Shown piece after piece: positions 43,970 to 51,519 of a stretch of DNA of 64,000 bases (its first letter is position 1; each line of letters opens with the position of its first letter). The stretch is from contig NZ_FNHV01000033.1 in the NCBI RefSeq assembly GCF_900103585.1, forward strand, positions 1 through 64,000, in the 5' to 3' direction. Below the pieces are notes generated by a model. It did no database searches. It was not told the origin of the DNA and saw only the letters and a program-made list of their open reading frames with translations. The DNA comes from Streptomyces sp. cf386. Its GTDB lineage: Bacteria > Actinomycetota > Actinomycetes > Streptomycetales > Streptomycetaceae. Position numbers and translations under genes: made by a program.

Positions 43970-45358
43970 ATGGCACCCGGCATTCCCTCCGCCATGGACC
44001 GACCGCACTTCATCGGCATCGGTGGGGCCGGGATGTCGGGGATCGCGAAGATTCTCGCGCAGCGTGGGGCCGGGGTGGCCGGCAGCGACGCCAAGGAGTC
44101 CGGGACCGCCGAGGCGCTGCGGGCGCTGGGCGTGACCGTGCACATCGGGCATGCGGCGGAGCACCTCGCCGACGACGCCAGCTGTGTCGTCGTGTCGTCG
44201 GCGATCCGGCAGGACAACCCCGAGCTGGCCCGCGCCGCCGAGATGGGCATCCCGGTCGTGCACCGTGCCGATGCGCTGGCCGCGCTGATGGACGGGCTGC
44301 GTCCGATCGCCGTCGCCGGTACGCACGGCAAGACGACCACGACGTCGATGCTGGCGGTCTCCCTGTCCGAGCTGGGCCTGAAGCCGTCGTACGCCATCGG
44401 CGGCGACCTGGACGCCCCCGGCTCGAACGCCCTGCACGGCGACGGCGACATCTTCGTCGCAGAGGCGGATGAATCGGACCGCAGCTTCCACAAGTACGCG
44501 CCCGAGGTCGCGATCGTCCTGAACGTCGAGCTCGACCACCACGCCAACTACGCGTCGATGGACGAGATCTACGAGTCCTTCGCGACGTTCGCCGACCGGA
44601 TCGTCGACGGCGGCACCCTGGTGATCTCGGCGGACCAGGACGGGGCGCGGGAGCTGACCCACCGGGTGTCGGGCGCCGTGCGGACCGTGACCTACGGCGA
44701 GGCGGAGGACGCCGACGTCCGTGTCCTGTCCGTGCTGGCGCAGGGGCTGAAGAGCCAGGTCACCGTCCTGCTGGACGGCCAGGAACTCACCTTCGGGGTC
44801 TCGGTGCCCGGGCGCCACTACGCGCTCAACGCGGTGGCCGCCCTCGCGGCGGGCGCGGCGCTGGGCGTGCCGGCCGCCGAGCTGGCCCCGGCGCTTGCGG
44901 CCTACACGGGCGTGAAGCGGCGGCTCCAGCTGAAGGGCGAGGCCGCGGGCGTCCAGGTCATCGACTCCTACGCCCACCACCCGACCGAGATGACGGCCGA
45001 CCTGGAGGCCATGCGCGCCGCCGCCGGTGACGCCCGGATCCTGGTCGCCTACCAGCCCCACCTCTTCTCCCGCACCCAGGAACTGGGCAAGGAGATGGGC
45101 GACGCCCTCGCCCTCGCGGACTCCTCGCTGGTCCTGGACATCTACCCGGCCCGCGAGGACCCGATCCCCGGCGTCACCAGCGACCTGATCATCGAGGCGG
45201 CCCGGGCGGCCGGCGCCGAGGTGACGGCGGTGCCCGACAAGAGCGAGGTGCCCGCGCTCATCGCGGGAATGGCGAAGCCCGGTGATCTCGTTCTCACCAT
45301 GGGCGCGGGCGATGTCACCGACCTCGGCCCGCTCATCCTGGACCGCCTGGCGAAGTGA
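43970..45358 (+). CDS. murC: UDP-N-acetylmuramate--L-alanine ligase
   Basis: A 462-residue Mur ligase. N-terminal Rossmann-like GIGGAGMSGIAKIL, central ATP-binding GTHGKTTTTSM, then EADESDRSF, LDHHANY, the C-terminal domain with YAHHPTEM and QPHLFSRT. It adds L-Ala to UDP-MurNAc in the cytoplasm, the first peptide step of peptidoglycan synthesis. It lies outside the dcw cluster beside msrB, an arrangement I recall in Streptomyces. RBS gggag precedes the ATG. As a core cell-wall gene in a window with a cell-wall-active antibiotic cluster it is probably coincidental: about 18 kb of core genes separate them. Confidence 0.95.
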   Translation: MAPGIPSAMDRPHFIGIGGAGMSGIAKILAQRGAGVAGSDAKESGTAEALRALGVTVHIGHAAEHLADDASCVVVSSAIRQDNPELARAAEMGIPVVHRADALAALMDGLRPIAVAGTHGKTTTTSMLAVSLSELGLKPSYAIGGDLDAPGSNALHGDGDIFVAEADESDRSFHKYAPEVAIVLNVELDHHANYASMDEIYESFATFADRIVDGGTLVISADQDGARELTHRVSGAVRTVTYGEAEDADVRVLSVLAQGLKSQVTVLLDGQELTFGVSVPGRHYALNAVAALAAGAALGVPAAELAPALAAYTGVKRRLQLKGEAAGVQVIDSYAHHPTEMTADLEAMRAAAGDARILVAYQPHLFSRTQELGKEMGDALALADSSLVLDIYPAREDPIPGVTSDLIIEAARAAGAEVTAVPDKSEVPALIAGMAKPGDLVLTMGAGDVTDLGPLILDRLAK

Positions 45359-45371
45359 GGGGCAAGCATTC

Positions 45372-45779
45372 ATGTCGTACGACGTCGAAAAGCCGGACGA
45401 GGAGTGGCGCGCGGAGCTGAGCCCGGCCGAGTATGCCGTCCTCCGGCAGGCCGGCACGGAGCCCGCCTTCTCCGGTGAGTACACCAACACCAAGACGACG
45501 GGCGTCTACTCCTGCCGCGCCTGCGGCGCCGAACTCTTCACCTCCACCACCAAGTTCGAGTCCCACTGCGGCTGGCCGTCCTTCTACGACCCCAAGGACA
45601 CCGACGCGGTGGAGCTCATCGAGGACCGCTCGCACGGGATGGTGCGGACCGAGGTGCGGTGTGCCCGTTGCGGGTCGCATCTCGGGCATGTCTTCGAGGG
45701 CGAGGGGTATCCGACGCCGACCGATCAGCGGTACTGCATCAACAGCATCTCGCTGCGGCTGGCGGCGGAGGAGGACTGA
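45372..45779 (+). CDS. msrB: Peptide-methionine (R)-S-oxide reductase
   Basis: A 135-residue MsrB with two CxxC zinc sites (CRACG and CARCG), HCGWPSFYDP, RTEVRCARCGSHLGHVFEGEG, and the catalytic Cys in RYCINSISL. It repairs methionine-R-sulfoxide in proteins. It starts 13 bases after murC and is probably co-transcribed. Confidence 0.95.
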   Translation: MSYDVEKPDEEWRAELSPAEYAVLRQAGTEPAFSGEYTNTKTTGVYSCRACGAELFTSTTKFESHCGWPSFYDPKDTDAVELIEDRSHGMVRTEVRCARCGSHLGHVFEGEGYPTPTDQRYCINSISLRLAAEED

Positions 45780-45852
45780 CGGCCGAGGAAGACTGATGCC
45801 CGCGAGGACTGACGCGGGCAGGGCGGGCGCGGCCGGCGGATTGCGGTCGCGC

Positions 45853-45882
45853 TGGCACGGGGGATGCGGGTGTTCCTAGACT
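45853..45882 (+). promoter_or_regulatory. Candidate promoter for the PP2C gene
   Basis: TGGCAC (45853-45858) and TAGACT (45877-45882) with an 18-base spacer, about 70 bases before the PP2C start. The -10 is good and the -35 is only moderate. Confidence 0.35.
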
Positions 45883-45953
45883 CGTAGGAGGGGTCCGGCC
45901 CGGCGGGTCGGCCCCATGGTCGGTCCGGTGGTGCGGGAAGGCGGTGGCGCCGC

Positions 45954-46700
45954 ATGTCGTACGTCGCTGTGAGTGCGATCAGCCATCCCGGGCTGCTGCG
46001 GGAGCGGAACGAGGACAGCCTCGTCGTCGGGCCGTGGACGCTGTGCGCCACCGTGACCGAGAACCCGCAGACCCTGATCTTCCCGCTCGGCACCCCCCTC
46101 GTCGTCGCCGTGGCCGACGGGCTCGGCGGGCATCCCGGCGGGGAGGTGGCCAGCGCTCTGGTCGTCCGACAGATCGCGTCCTTGGGGCCCGCGCTGACCA
46201 GCGAGGTCGCCGTCCGGGAGGCGCTGAACGTCTGCAACCGCGCCGTGTTCCAGGCCGCCGACGCCGAGCAGGGAGCCGACCTCGTCGGCATGGGGACGAC
46301 GGTCGCCGGTGTCGTCGTACAGCCCGGTTCGCTGTTCGTGTTCAACGTGGGCGACAGCCAGGTCTTCGCGGCCTCCCCCGACGGGCTGCGTCAGCTCAGC
46401 ATCGACGACAGCCCGCCGCATCCGGCCGGGCAGACCACGGCTCTTGTCACCCAGTGCCTGGGCGGCTCGCCCATCTTCCGCGCCGTCCACCCCCATGTCA
46501 CCTCCGCGACCATGGCGCCGGGCGAGCGCTTCCTCATCTGCTCGGACGGCCTGACGGACCCGCTCACCACGGACGTACTGGACGAGATCCTGCGGGGGCA
46601 CGACGACGGCCGGGCGGCCTTCGAGCTGTGGAAGGCCGCGATCGAGGCGGGCGGGCCCGACAACATCACCGTGGCGGTGGTGCGGGTCGAGGAGGAGTAG
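45954..46700 (+). CDS. PP2C-type serine/threonine protein phosphatase
   Basis: A 248-residue metal-dependent phosphatase with the PPM motifs: RERNEDSLVV, VADGLGGHPGGEVAS, GMGTTVAGVVV, FNVGDSQVF, CSDGLTDPLT, and GPDNITVAVVRV. The Asp residues of DGLGG and PDN bind the metals. It lacks a membrane anchor or sensory domain, unlike SpoIIE-like phosphatases, so it is cytosolic. It could oppose the Ser/Thr kinase at 33.8-35.3 kb, but nothing in the sequence links them. Confidence 0.92.
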   Translation: MSYVAVSAISHPGLLRERNEDSLVVGPWTLCATVTENPQTLIFPLGTPLVVAVADGLGGHPGGEVASALVVRQIASLGPALTSEVAVREALNVCNRAVFQAADAEQGADLVGMGTTVAGVVVQPGSLFVFNVGDSQVFAASPDGLRQLSIDDSPPHPAGQTTALVTQCLGGSPIFRAVHPHVTSATMAPGERFLICSDGLTDPLTTDVLDEILRGHDDGRAAFELWKAAIEAGGPDNITVAVVRVEEE

Positions 46701-46702
46701 CG

Positions 46703-46925
46703 GGCGGTTCCCGGCCTCGTCCAGTTTCCAGTAGCCCTTCGCGTAGGCGCGCCGGCGGTCCAGGCCGAGGAGCGACTTCAGATGGTGCCGGGCCGCGGCG
46801 CACTTTCCCGCGTGCAGATCAACGGAGTACGGCATTCCCGAACTGTTGTCCCGCAGGGCCGCCGCAATATGGAGGGCGGTGCATCCATAGGACGTGCCGA
46901 ACTCTCGGCTGCTCGGTCGCGTCAA
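46703..46925 (-). pseudogene. Remnant of a SAM-dependent methyltransferase
   Basis: In one reverse frame the sequence reads REFGTSYGCTALHIAAALRD, then DLHAGKCAAARHHL, a pattern like motif I and the following strand of class I methyltransferases. A start (ATG near 46948-46950 with AAGGAG upstream) leads into MTTAAH and a stop. The methyltransferase-like frame begins just beyond it, so a frameshift near the start is likely. The similarity fades after about 60 residues and the frame runs into the PP2C gene. I read it as a broken gene fragment. Confidence 0.35.
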
Positions 46926-46938
46926 TGCGCTGCTGTGG

Positions 46939-47133
46939 TCATTTCAGTAGCTCCTTGGACGTATTCCGGATGGCCTCTGATGAAATTCTGAAATTCGCCG
47001 GTGGCCAGCCGGATCGGAGCCGTCGTGGCCTGTGAGGAGCCTGCTGTGACGGGCGTGTGCTCCAGCGGGTCGAGCGTGAACAGGCCGCCGGATGGGGCAG
47101 GCGGTTTGTTCGCCGGTCGCGGTCAATGAGCAT
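46939..47133 (-). CDS. Possible small ORF upstream of the methyltransferase remnant
   Basis: An ATG at 47131-47133 is preceded by GAAGGTGAG and opens a 64-codon frame ending in KELLK, with its TGA overlapping the ATG of the remnant. The composition (Arg/Pro/Ser-rich) is unlike typical folded proteins, and another frame over the same bases reads more naturally (LFTLDPLEHTPVTAG...). The gene may therefore be damaged or not coding. No family recognised. Confidence 0.25.
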   Translation of the reverse strand: MLIDRDRRTNRLPHPAACSRSTRWSTRPSQQAPHRPRRLRSGWPPANFRISSEAIRNTSKELLK

Positions 47134-47265
47134 CGGCTCACCTTCGGATTTCACTCTATTGACCGGAGCGTAATGCGCAACGCGCAATCGTTGCCTGGTG
47201 GTTATTGACCAGTGAATGACAGGGGGGCTCATGTCTCGCGTATCGCGTCCGGCATTCGAGGAGTT

Positions 47266-47332
47266 ACAACGGCTAACACAATGAGGTGGATCAGTCCTGA
47301 TGGCTGTATCCGGGGCCGCATGTGAGCGTTCA
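47266..47332 (+). mobile_element. Decayed left end of an IS5-type element
   Basis: ACAACGGCTAACACAATGAGGTGGATCAG here matches, in opposite orientation, the transposase-proximal end of the intact element at 50.5 kb exactly for 29 bases. It then diverges through the first codons of the transposase gene (GTGGATCAGTCCTGATGG, with a stop where Trp stands in the intact copy). Recognisable similarity stops near 47332. Confidence 0.75.
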
Positions 47333-47398
47333 GAATTTTCCCCACGATCGAGGCCTTGAGCGTCACGTAATTCCCCAGGCGGAGGCTCCCCATGGCGA

Positions 47399-47436
47399 AG
47401 GGGTGCCCGTTTGGAGGGCGTGATGGGGCAACCCCT
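47399..47436 (-). terminator. Hairpin downstream of the exonuclease/phosphatase gene
   Basis: AGGGGTGCCC and GGGCAACCCCT form a stem with one bulge, 33 bases beyond the reverse-strand stop at 47469. Position and stability fit a terminator. The rest of 46.7-47.47 kb holds only the remnants listed. Confidence 0.4.
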
Positions 47437-47468
47437 CATGAAAGGCCTTGCTCCTGTGCGGGTGTCAT

Positions 47469-48590
47469 TCAACGCAGCAGGAGCACGCTCCTGACGCCGG
47501 CGTGGTCCGAGGGCCACAGTCCTGACGGAGTGCGGTCCGCCTGGGTGTCGCCCACCCGGTTGCTCGCCAGCGCGGTGACGCCGCTGCCGCGGAAGAGCAC
47601 GTAGTCGATGCGCTGGGCGAGGCTGGACGTGGGGTTGATCAGGTTGGCGGCCTGGCAGCAGGTGAAACCGGGGTTGCCGGGGCGGGTGGCAGTCCATGCG
47701 TCGGTGAAGTCGGCGGCCAGCAGGTGGTTGTAGGTCTGGGTGGTGGTCCCCGGTGTTGCGCCGACTCCGCCGGCGGCCGAGTTGAGGTCGCCGAGAAGCA
47801 CGGTGGGGAGTGTGGTGTTCAGCGGGCCGGTGAGCAGTTCGTCGGCCTGTGCTTCCTGGACGGTGGGAGAGGCGGGCTCCAGATGGGTGGTGACCACCCG
47901 GGCGGTGTTGCCGCGCACGGTGGCGTCGGCAGCGACCCAGCCGCGCTCGACCCGGATGGGGACGTTGCCGGGCGGAACGCAGCCGAACAACGGGCGGCAG
48001 ATGGGCACGTGGGCCTGGAACCGGGCGGCCTGAGGGTTGGCCACGGAGAAGACGCGCGCGGGCAGGTCGGTGCGGGCCAGGAGCACGTCGCGGTCGGTGA
48101 GCCGGATGTCCTGCAGACCGCCGCCGGGCAGGGAGCGCGGGGCCTCGAAGTCGCTGCCGACGGTGACGGTGGCCACGGCCGCGTAGTGCTTGCCCCGGGA
48201 GGCAAGCTTGTCGAGCAGGATCTGCAGGAAGTCGTACTCGACGTGGGTGGCGCTGCCCGGTCCGGCTGGTGTCTGGCTGCGCCACAGCACGGCTTCCTGG
48301 AGGCCCACGAGGTGGGGGTCGCTGCCGGCGATCTCGTCGGCCAATGCCTCGGCGCGCTCGGGGAAGTTGGTCGCCTGGACGTTCGCGTATACCGCGGTCA
48401 CCGCGGCGACGAGCGCTTGTGGGTTACCGGCGGCGAGGACGGGCGCGAGGTCGGCGCCCAGGTAGAGGTTGCGGGTCATGACCCGCAAAGGGGCGGGGGC
48501 CTCGGCGGCCGAGGCCGCAGGGAGTGACCCGGGTGTGAGGAGCAGGAGCGCGAGCGCGCCCAGGGCGGCTGTGAACCAACGGCGGAACAT
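47469..48590 (-). CDS. Secreted endonuclease/exonuclease/phosphatase-family protein
   Basis: A 373-residue protein with a signal peptide (ALGALALLLLTPGSLPAASA) and an EEP fold: VMTRNLYLGADL, HLVGLQEAVLW (catalytic Glu), TTHLEP, VLLGDLNSA, RIDYVLFRG, and WPSDHAGVRSVL (catalytic Asp-His). The family includes DNases, phosphodiesterases and sphingomyelinase-like enzymes, and the exact substrate cannot be read. The start is the ATG at 48588-48590, which begins the signal peptide; the frame is open further upstream but without coding character. The gene lies between two decayed pieces of one IS type. Confidence 0.82.
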   Translation of the reverse strand: MFRRWFTAALGALALLLLTPGSLPAASAAEAPAPLRVMTRNLYLGADLAPVLAAGNPQALVAAVTAVYANVQATNFPERAEALADEIAGSDPHLVGLQEAVLWRSQTPAGPGSATHVEYDFLQILLDKLASRGKHYAAVATVTVGSDFEAPRSLPGGGLQDIRLTDRDVLLARTDLPARVFSVANPQAARFQAHVPICRPLFGCVPPGNVPIRVERGWVAADATVRGNTARVVTTHLEPASPTVQEAQADELLTGPLNTTLPTVLLGDLNSAAGGVGATPGTTTQTYNHLLAADFTDAWTATRPGNPGFTCCQAANLINPTSSLAQRIDYVLFRGSGVTALASNRVGDTQADRTPSGLWPSDHAGVRSVLLLR

Positions 48591-48610
48591 ACAAGCAGAC
48601 CTTTCGGTGC

Positions 48611-48631
48611 ATAGGCGATTAAAGTGCCTAT
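48611..48631 (-). promoter_or_regulatory. Inverted repeat upstream of the exonuclease/phosphatase gene
   Basis: ATAGGC-N9-GCCTAT with perfect 6-bp arms lies 20 bases before the start codon. On the coding strand its centre contains TTTAAT, which could serve as a -10. It may be an operator or part of the promoter. Confidence 0.35.
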
Positions 48632-48809
48632 CTTCGGCAACAGCTAAGGCGGCCGGACGCGATGTGTCGATCCAGATGTAGGCCGGGTAGCCGAAGCCCT
48701 TCGCAAGAAAGGGCTGCTCTGATGGGCGGATGGTGCCGACGGAGTCGACTCCGGGATCCCCATGAGGAAGAACGTGAACTTCTGGCTGGGGAATTACGTG
48801 ACCGTCCAC

Positions 48810-48853
48810 ACCGCAACGACGTCATCCGGTTGATCCCTCTGCTCGATGCGATT
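48810..48853 (+). mobile_element. Internal fragment of an IS5-type transposase gene
   Basis: The forward strand encodes RNDVIRLIPLLDAI. The intact transposase at 49.7-50.5 kb has RNDVTQLIPLLDAI at the corresponding place, and the bases match closely over about 43 positions. The fragment runs straight into the 3' end of the membrane-protein gene. It has the same orientation as the remnant at 47266. Confidence 0.7.
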
Positions 48854-48858
48854 TGCTG

Positions 48859-49587
48859 CTAGGGAATCCGGAACCTTGCGCACGTCGGCCCGCGCTGTGT
48901 GAGCGAGCCGCACTCGTCCTGGATTCCGTCGCCCGCATTGAGGGCCATGATGCTGATGCCTGCGGCCTGTGGTGGAAGGGACATCGGCATACTGACCCGC
49001 TGCTCGACCACGCCCTTGTCGTTGGGTCTGAGCTCGCTTGAGTAGGCGTCGACCGACTCAACAACAGGCTCGGACAAGTCGGCCCTGACAGCGTTTACAA
49101 ACACATCAATGCTGGCGCCCGTCTCGACGCCGTCAGCATGAACATCGAAACTTAATTTCAGATTGGACCGAGGGCCCTCGGCTTTGATGTGGGTGATGGT
49201 CGGCCGCCCGTTTCCCCCAGCAGCCTTTGCCGCGCCGATAACCGCCACGCTCAGAGCCGCCATATAGAGGATCACCCCGAGAATGAGCACAACGGTCTCC
49301 CACAGGTTGCCCCGCCGTGTGGGGTGGACGAGCAGAGCCACAATGCTGCAGACGATGGCGAGGATGGCGCAGAGCGAGGCCACATAGATGGGCCACGAGT
49401 CGTTGTTGAGGGCAACGAACACGACGTCGCTGCTGAGGCCGAGCAGGGTCATGACGCCGGCAACGGCGACGAGGGCGCCTGCCAGGATCTTAGCGACGTC
49501 GTCCAGGCGCTTTCCGATCCTGGCCTGGATCTCCTCGTACGTCGGGGCAGGTTCTTGTTCGCTGCCCCGCTGCGGTACCCCGTTCAT
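48859..49587 (-). CDS. Membrane protein of unknown function
   Basis: A 242-residue protein: an acidic N-terminus (EQEPAPTYEEIQARIGKRLDDVAKI), three to four hydrophobic segments (ILAGALVAVAGVMTLLGL, WPIYVASLCAILAIVCSIVALLV, ETVVLILGVILYMAALSVAVIG), and a beta-rich C-terminal domain of about 105 residues. Base composition is visibly less GC-rich and codon choice less biased than in the core genes, suggesting acquisition. It lies between an IS fragment and an intact IS. No family or function recognised. Confidence 0.7.
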   Translation of the reverse strand: MNGVPQRGSEQEPAPTYEEIQARIGKRLDDVAKILAGALVAVAGVMTLLGLSSDVVFVALNNDSWPIYVASLCAILAIVCSIVALLVHPTRRGNLWETVVLILGVILYMAALSVAVIGAAKAAGGNGRPTITHIKAEGPRSNLKLSFDVHADGVETGASIDVFVNAVRADLSEPVVESVDAYSSELRPNDKGVVEQRVSMPMSLPPQAAGISIMALNAGDGIQDECGSLTQRGPTCARFRIP

Positions 49588-49644
49588 TGCGCTCCTCCTG
49601 ACCGCAGGCTCTGGGCGGTCAGCCGGTCGTCCGGCTGGCGTCCG

Positions 49645-50549
49645 GCCCTAGTGGAAGACGCTAGGCTCGGGTGAGAACCTCAGCGACCCGGAGTTGGGCC
49701 GGACAGACGAGTCTGAGGAACGCCTCGTGGGTGTCCGCCCTGCGTTCCCATCGGATGCGCAGTCGCCGGAAGCCGTGCAGTCAGGCGAACGTGCGCTCGA
49801 CCACCCGCCGGTAAGTACCCAGCCCAGTGCCGTGCCGGGTGCCACGGCGGGCGATGGCTGGAACGATGCCGCGAGCGCGGACCTGGTCGCGGTAGATGTC
49901 GTGGTCGTAGCCGCGGTCGGCGAACAGCGAGTCGGGCTTGCGGCGCGGACGACCCACCTGGCCGCGGACGGGCGGGATCGCATCGAGCAGCGGGATCAGC
50001 TGGGTGACGTCGTTGCGGTTGCCGCCGGTCAGCAGGACCGCGAGCGGGGTGCCGTGCCCGTCGGTGATCAGGTGGTGCTTCGAGCCGGCCCGGCCGCGGT
50101 CGACCGGCGACGGGCCCGTGTGCTGCCCCCTTTTGGCGCCCGGACGTGGGAGGAGTCGACCACACAGCGAGACCAGTCCAGCCGTAAGGCCACGTTCAGC
50201 TCAGCAAGCAGGACCTCGTGCAGCCGCTGCCAGACACCGGCCTCGTTCCAATCCCGCAGCCTGCGCCAGCACGTCATGCCCGAGCCGAAGCCCAGCTTCC
50301 TGGGCAGGTACTCCCACTGGATCCCCGTGGGCAACACGTACAGGATTCCGCACAGCACCTCCCGGTCCGGCAACGGCTTGCGGCCCGGATTCCGAAAGCG
50401 TCGCTCGCGCTGCGGAAGCAGCGGCTCCAAGCGGTCCCACAGCTCATCCGACACGATCCACGGTGACGTCCCCACACCGGAACGAACGCTCAACTCCCGC
50501 CCCGGACGCGGCCACCAGGGCTGATCCACCTCATTGTGTTAGCCGTTGT
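49645..50549 (-). mobile_element. IS5-family insertion sequence, apparently intact
   Basis: An element of about 0.9 kb with a single transposase gene in two frames. The right end, by comparison with the remnant at 47266, is about 50549 (...CTCATTGTGTTAGCCGTTGT). The left end is not precisely resolved; it lies between the transposase stop (49661) and the start of the membrane-protein gene. Both ends contain a GGCT...TGAG pattern but the inverted repeats are weak by eye, and I cannot confirm a target duplication. Confidence 0.75.
49661..50529 (-). CDS. IS5-family DDE transposase, two frames joined by a probable -1 frameshift
   Basis: The first frame (50529 to about 50113) encodes an N-terminal DUF4096-like domain, WIVSDELWDRLEPLLP through WSRCVVDSSHVRAPKGG, with the first catalytic Asp in VVDSSHV. 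It then runs to an early stop. The frame one base back continues QHTGPSPVDRGRAGSKHHL, RNDVTQLIPLLDA, LFADRGYDHD (second Asp) and YRWVVERTFAWLH (Glu), ending ...AEVLTRA at 49661. The join falls at CAAAAGGGGGC, a slippery-type A/G run. Total length about 289 residues fits the family, where -1 slippage is common. A simple disabling frameshift cannot be excluded. Confidence 0.82.
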
Positions 50550-50700
50550 TAGCGCCGAGGTCGGCTTCGATGCTCACGCCACGCGAGCGCCAAGTCCTCG
50601 ACGGCATCAAGCTGGGTGCTGCTTCGCGTACCGAGGCCGTCATCGACGGAATCAGGAGCGGTTGTATCAACCTGCAACGGTCGGTCAGGACAACGGTCAG

Positions 50701-51519
50701 TCAAGAAGCCCTGGGTGACGACTCTCGAGCGAGGGCGAGGACGATCCGGGCCGTGGAGTCCACGAGTTCCTTGTCGATGGGCGCGCCGAACACGAGCGCC
50801 CGGTAGTACAGCGGGCCGAGCAGCAGATCCACGAGGTGGTCGAGGGTCCGGTCGTCGACGGTGAGGTCGAGATCGCGGGCGAGGAGTTCGCGCAGGCCGG
50901 CCGCGTCGCGTTCGCGTTGCTCCTTCAGGAAGCCGTCCCGCAGTGACGTGGCCGTGTCGCTCTCCAGTTGGGCGTGCCCGAGCAGTGCCTGCAGCACCTG
51001 GCCGGCCGGCTCCTCGAAGAAGTCGGCCACACGCCGCAGATGGGACGCGAGGTTCGCCTCGGCGCTCGCGGCCTCGTCCGTCCGCCACTCAAGGGCCTCA
51101 CGGGCGTCGTCGATGAGTGTGTCCAGCAGGATGTCGACCTTCGACTTCCACCAGCGGTAGATCGTCTGCTTGGCGACCCCCGCGCGCTGGGCGATTCCCT
51201 CGATGGTCAGACCGGTGAATCCTCGCTCGACGAGGAGATCATCCGCTGCGTGCAGCACCGCGAGCCGGACGCTCTCGCTGCGGCGTGGGCCGGTTCGGCT
51301 GATGACCGTGGTCTGTTCGCAGTCCGGTTGTGGCTTCCGCGTGGCGCTGATGGTCCCGTCAACCTTTCGAGTCGTGCGTCTGCTGAGAATTCTGGCACAG
51401 GGGCTCCACCGCGGACCCGTGTCCGGCCGGCCGGGCTCAGGCGGCCTTCCTGCCGGTTCGCACCAGGCTGAGCAGGACGCCGAGGGAAAGTGCGGCGACC
51501 ACCGCGCTGAACGTCTCAC
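50701..51519 (-). CDS. TetR-family transcriptional regulator
   Basis: The TetR helix-turn-helix is clear: AADDLLVERGFTGLTIEGIAQRAGVAKQTIYRWWKSKVDILLD. A helical ligand/dimer domain of about 150 residues follows. The start is uncertain. The only ordinary in-frame start before the HTH is the GTG at 51519, inside the 3' end of the MFS gene, which would add about 80 unlikely residues. The next (GTG of VLHAADD) would remove part of helix 1. It follows the MFS transporter gene in the same direction and is its probable repressor. Confidence 0.82.
   Translation of the reverse strand: MRRSARWSPHFPSASCSAWCEPAGRPPEPGRPDTGPRWSPCARILSRRTTRKVDGTISATRKPQPDCEQTTVISRTGPRRSESVRLAVLHAADDLLVERGFTGLTIEGIAQRAGVAKQTIYRWWKSKVDILLDTLIDDAREALEWRTDEAASAEANLASHLRRVADFFEEPAGQVLQALLGHAQLESDTATSLRDGFLKEQRERDAAGLRELLARDLDLTVDDRTLDHLVDLLLGPLYYRALVFGAPIDKELVDSTARIVLALARESSPRAS

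Noticed and set aside
48695..48715. Hairpin AGCCCTT-N7-AAGGGCT between the exonuclease/phosphatase gene and the membrane-protein gene
   Set aside because: Both neighbouring genes are on the reverse strand, and the hairpin is in an area of IS debris. It could end transcription of the membrane-protein gene, but there is not enough to assign it.
50563..50700. Forward frame reading LTPRERQVLDGIKLGA, like the start of a LuxR helix-turn-helix
   Set aside because: Only about 15 residues look right, the recognition helix does not follow, and the frame ends inside the TetR gene. It could be a scrap next to the IS right end but is too short to call.
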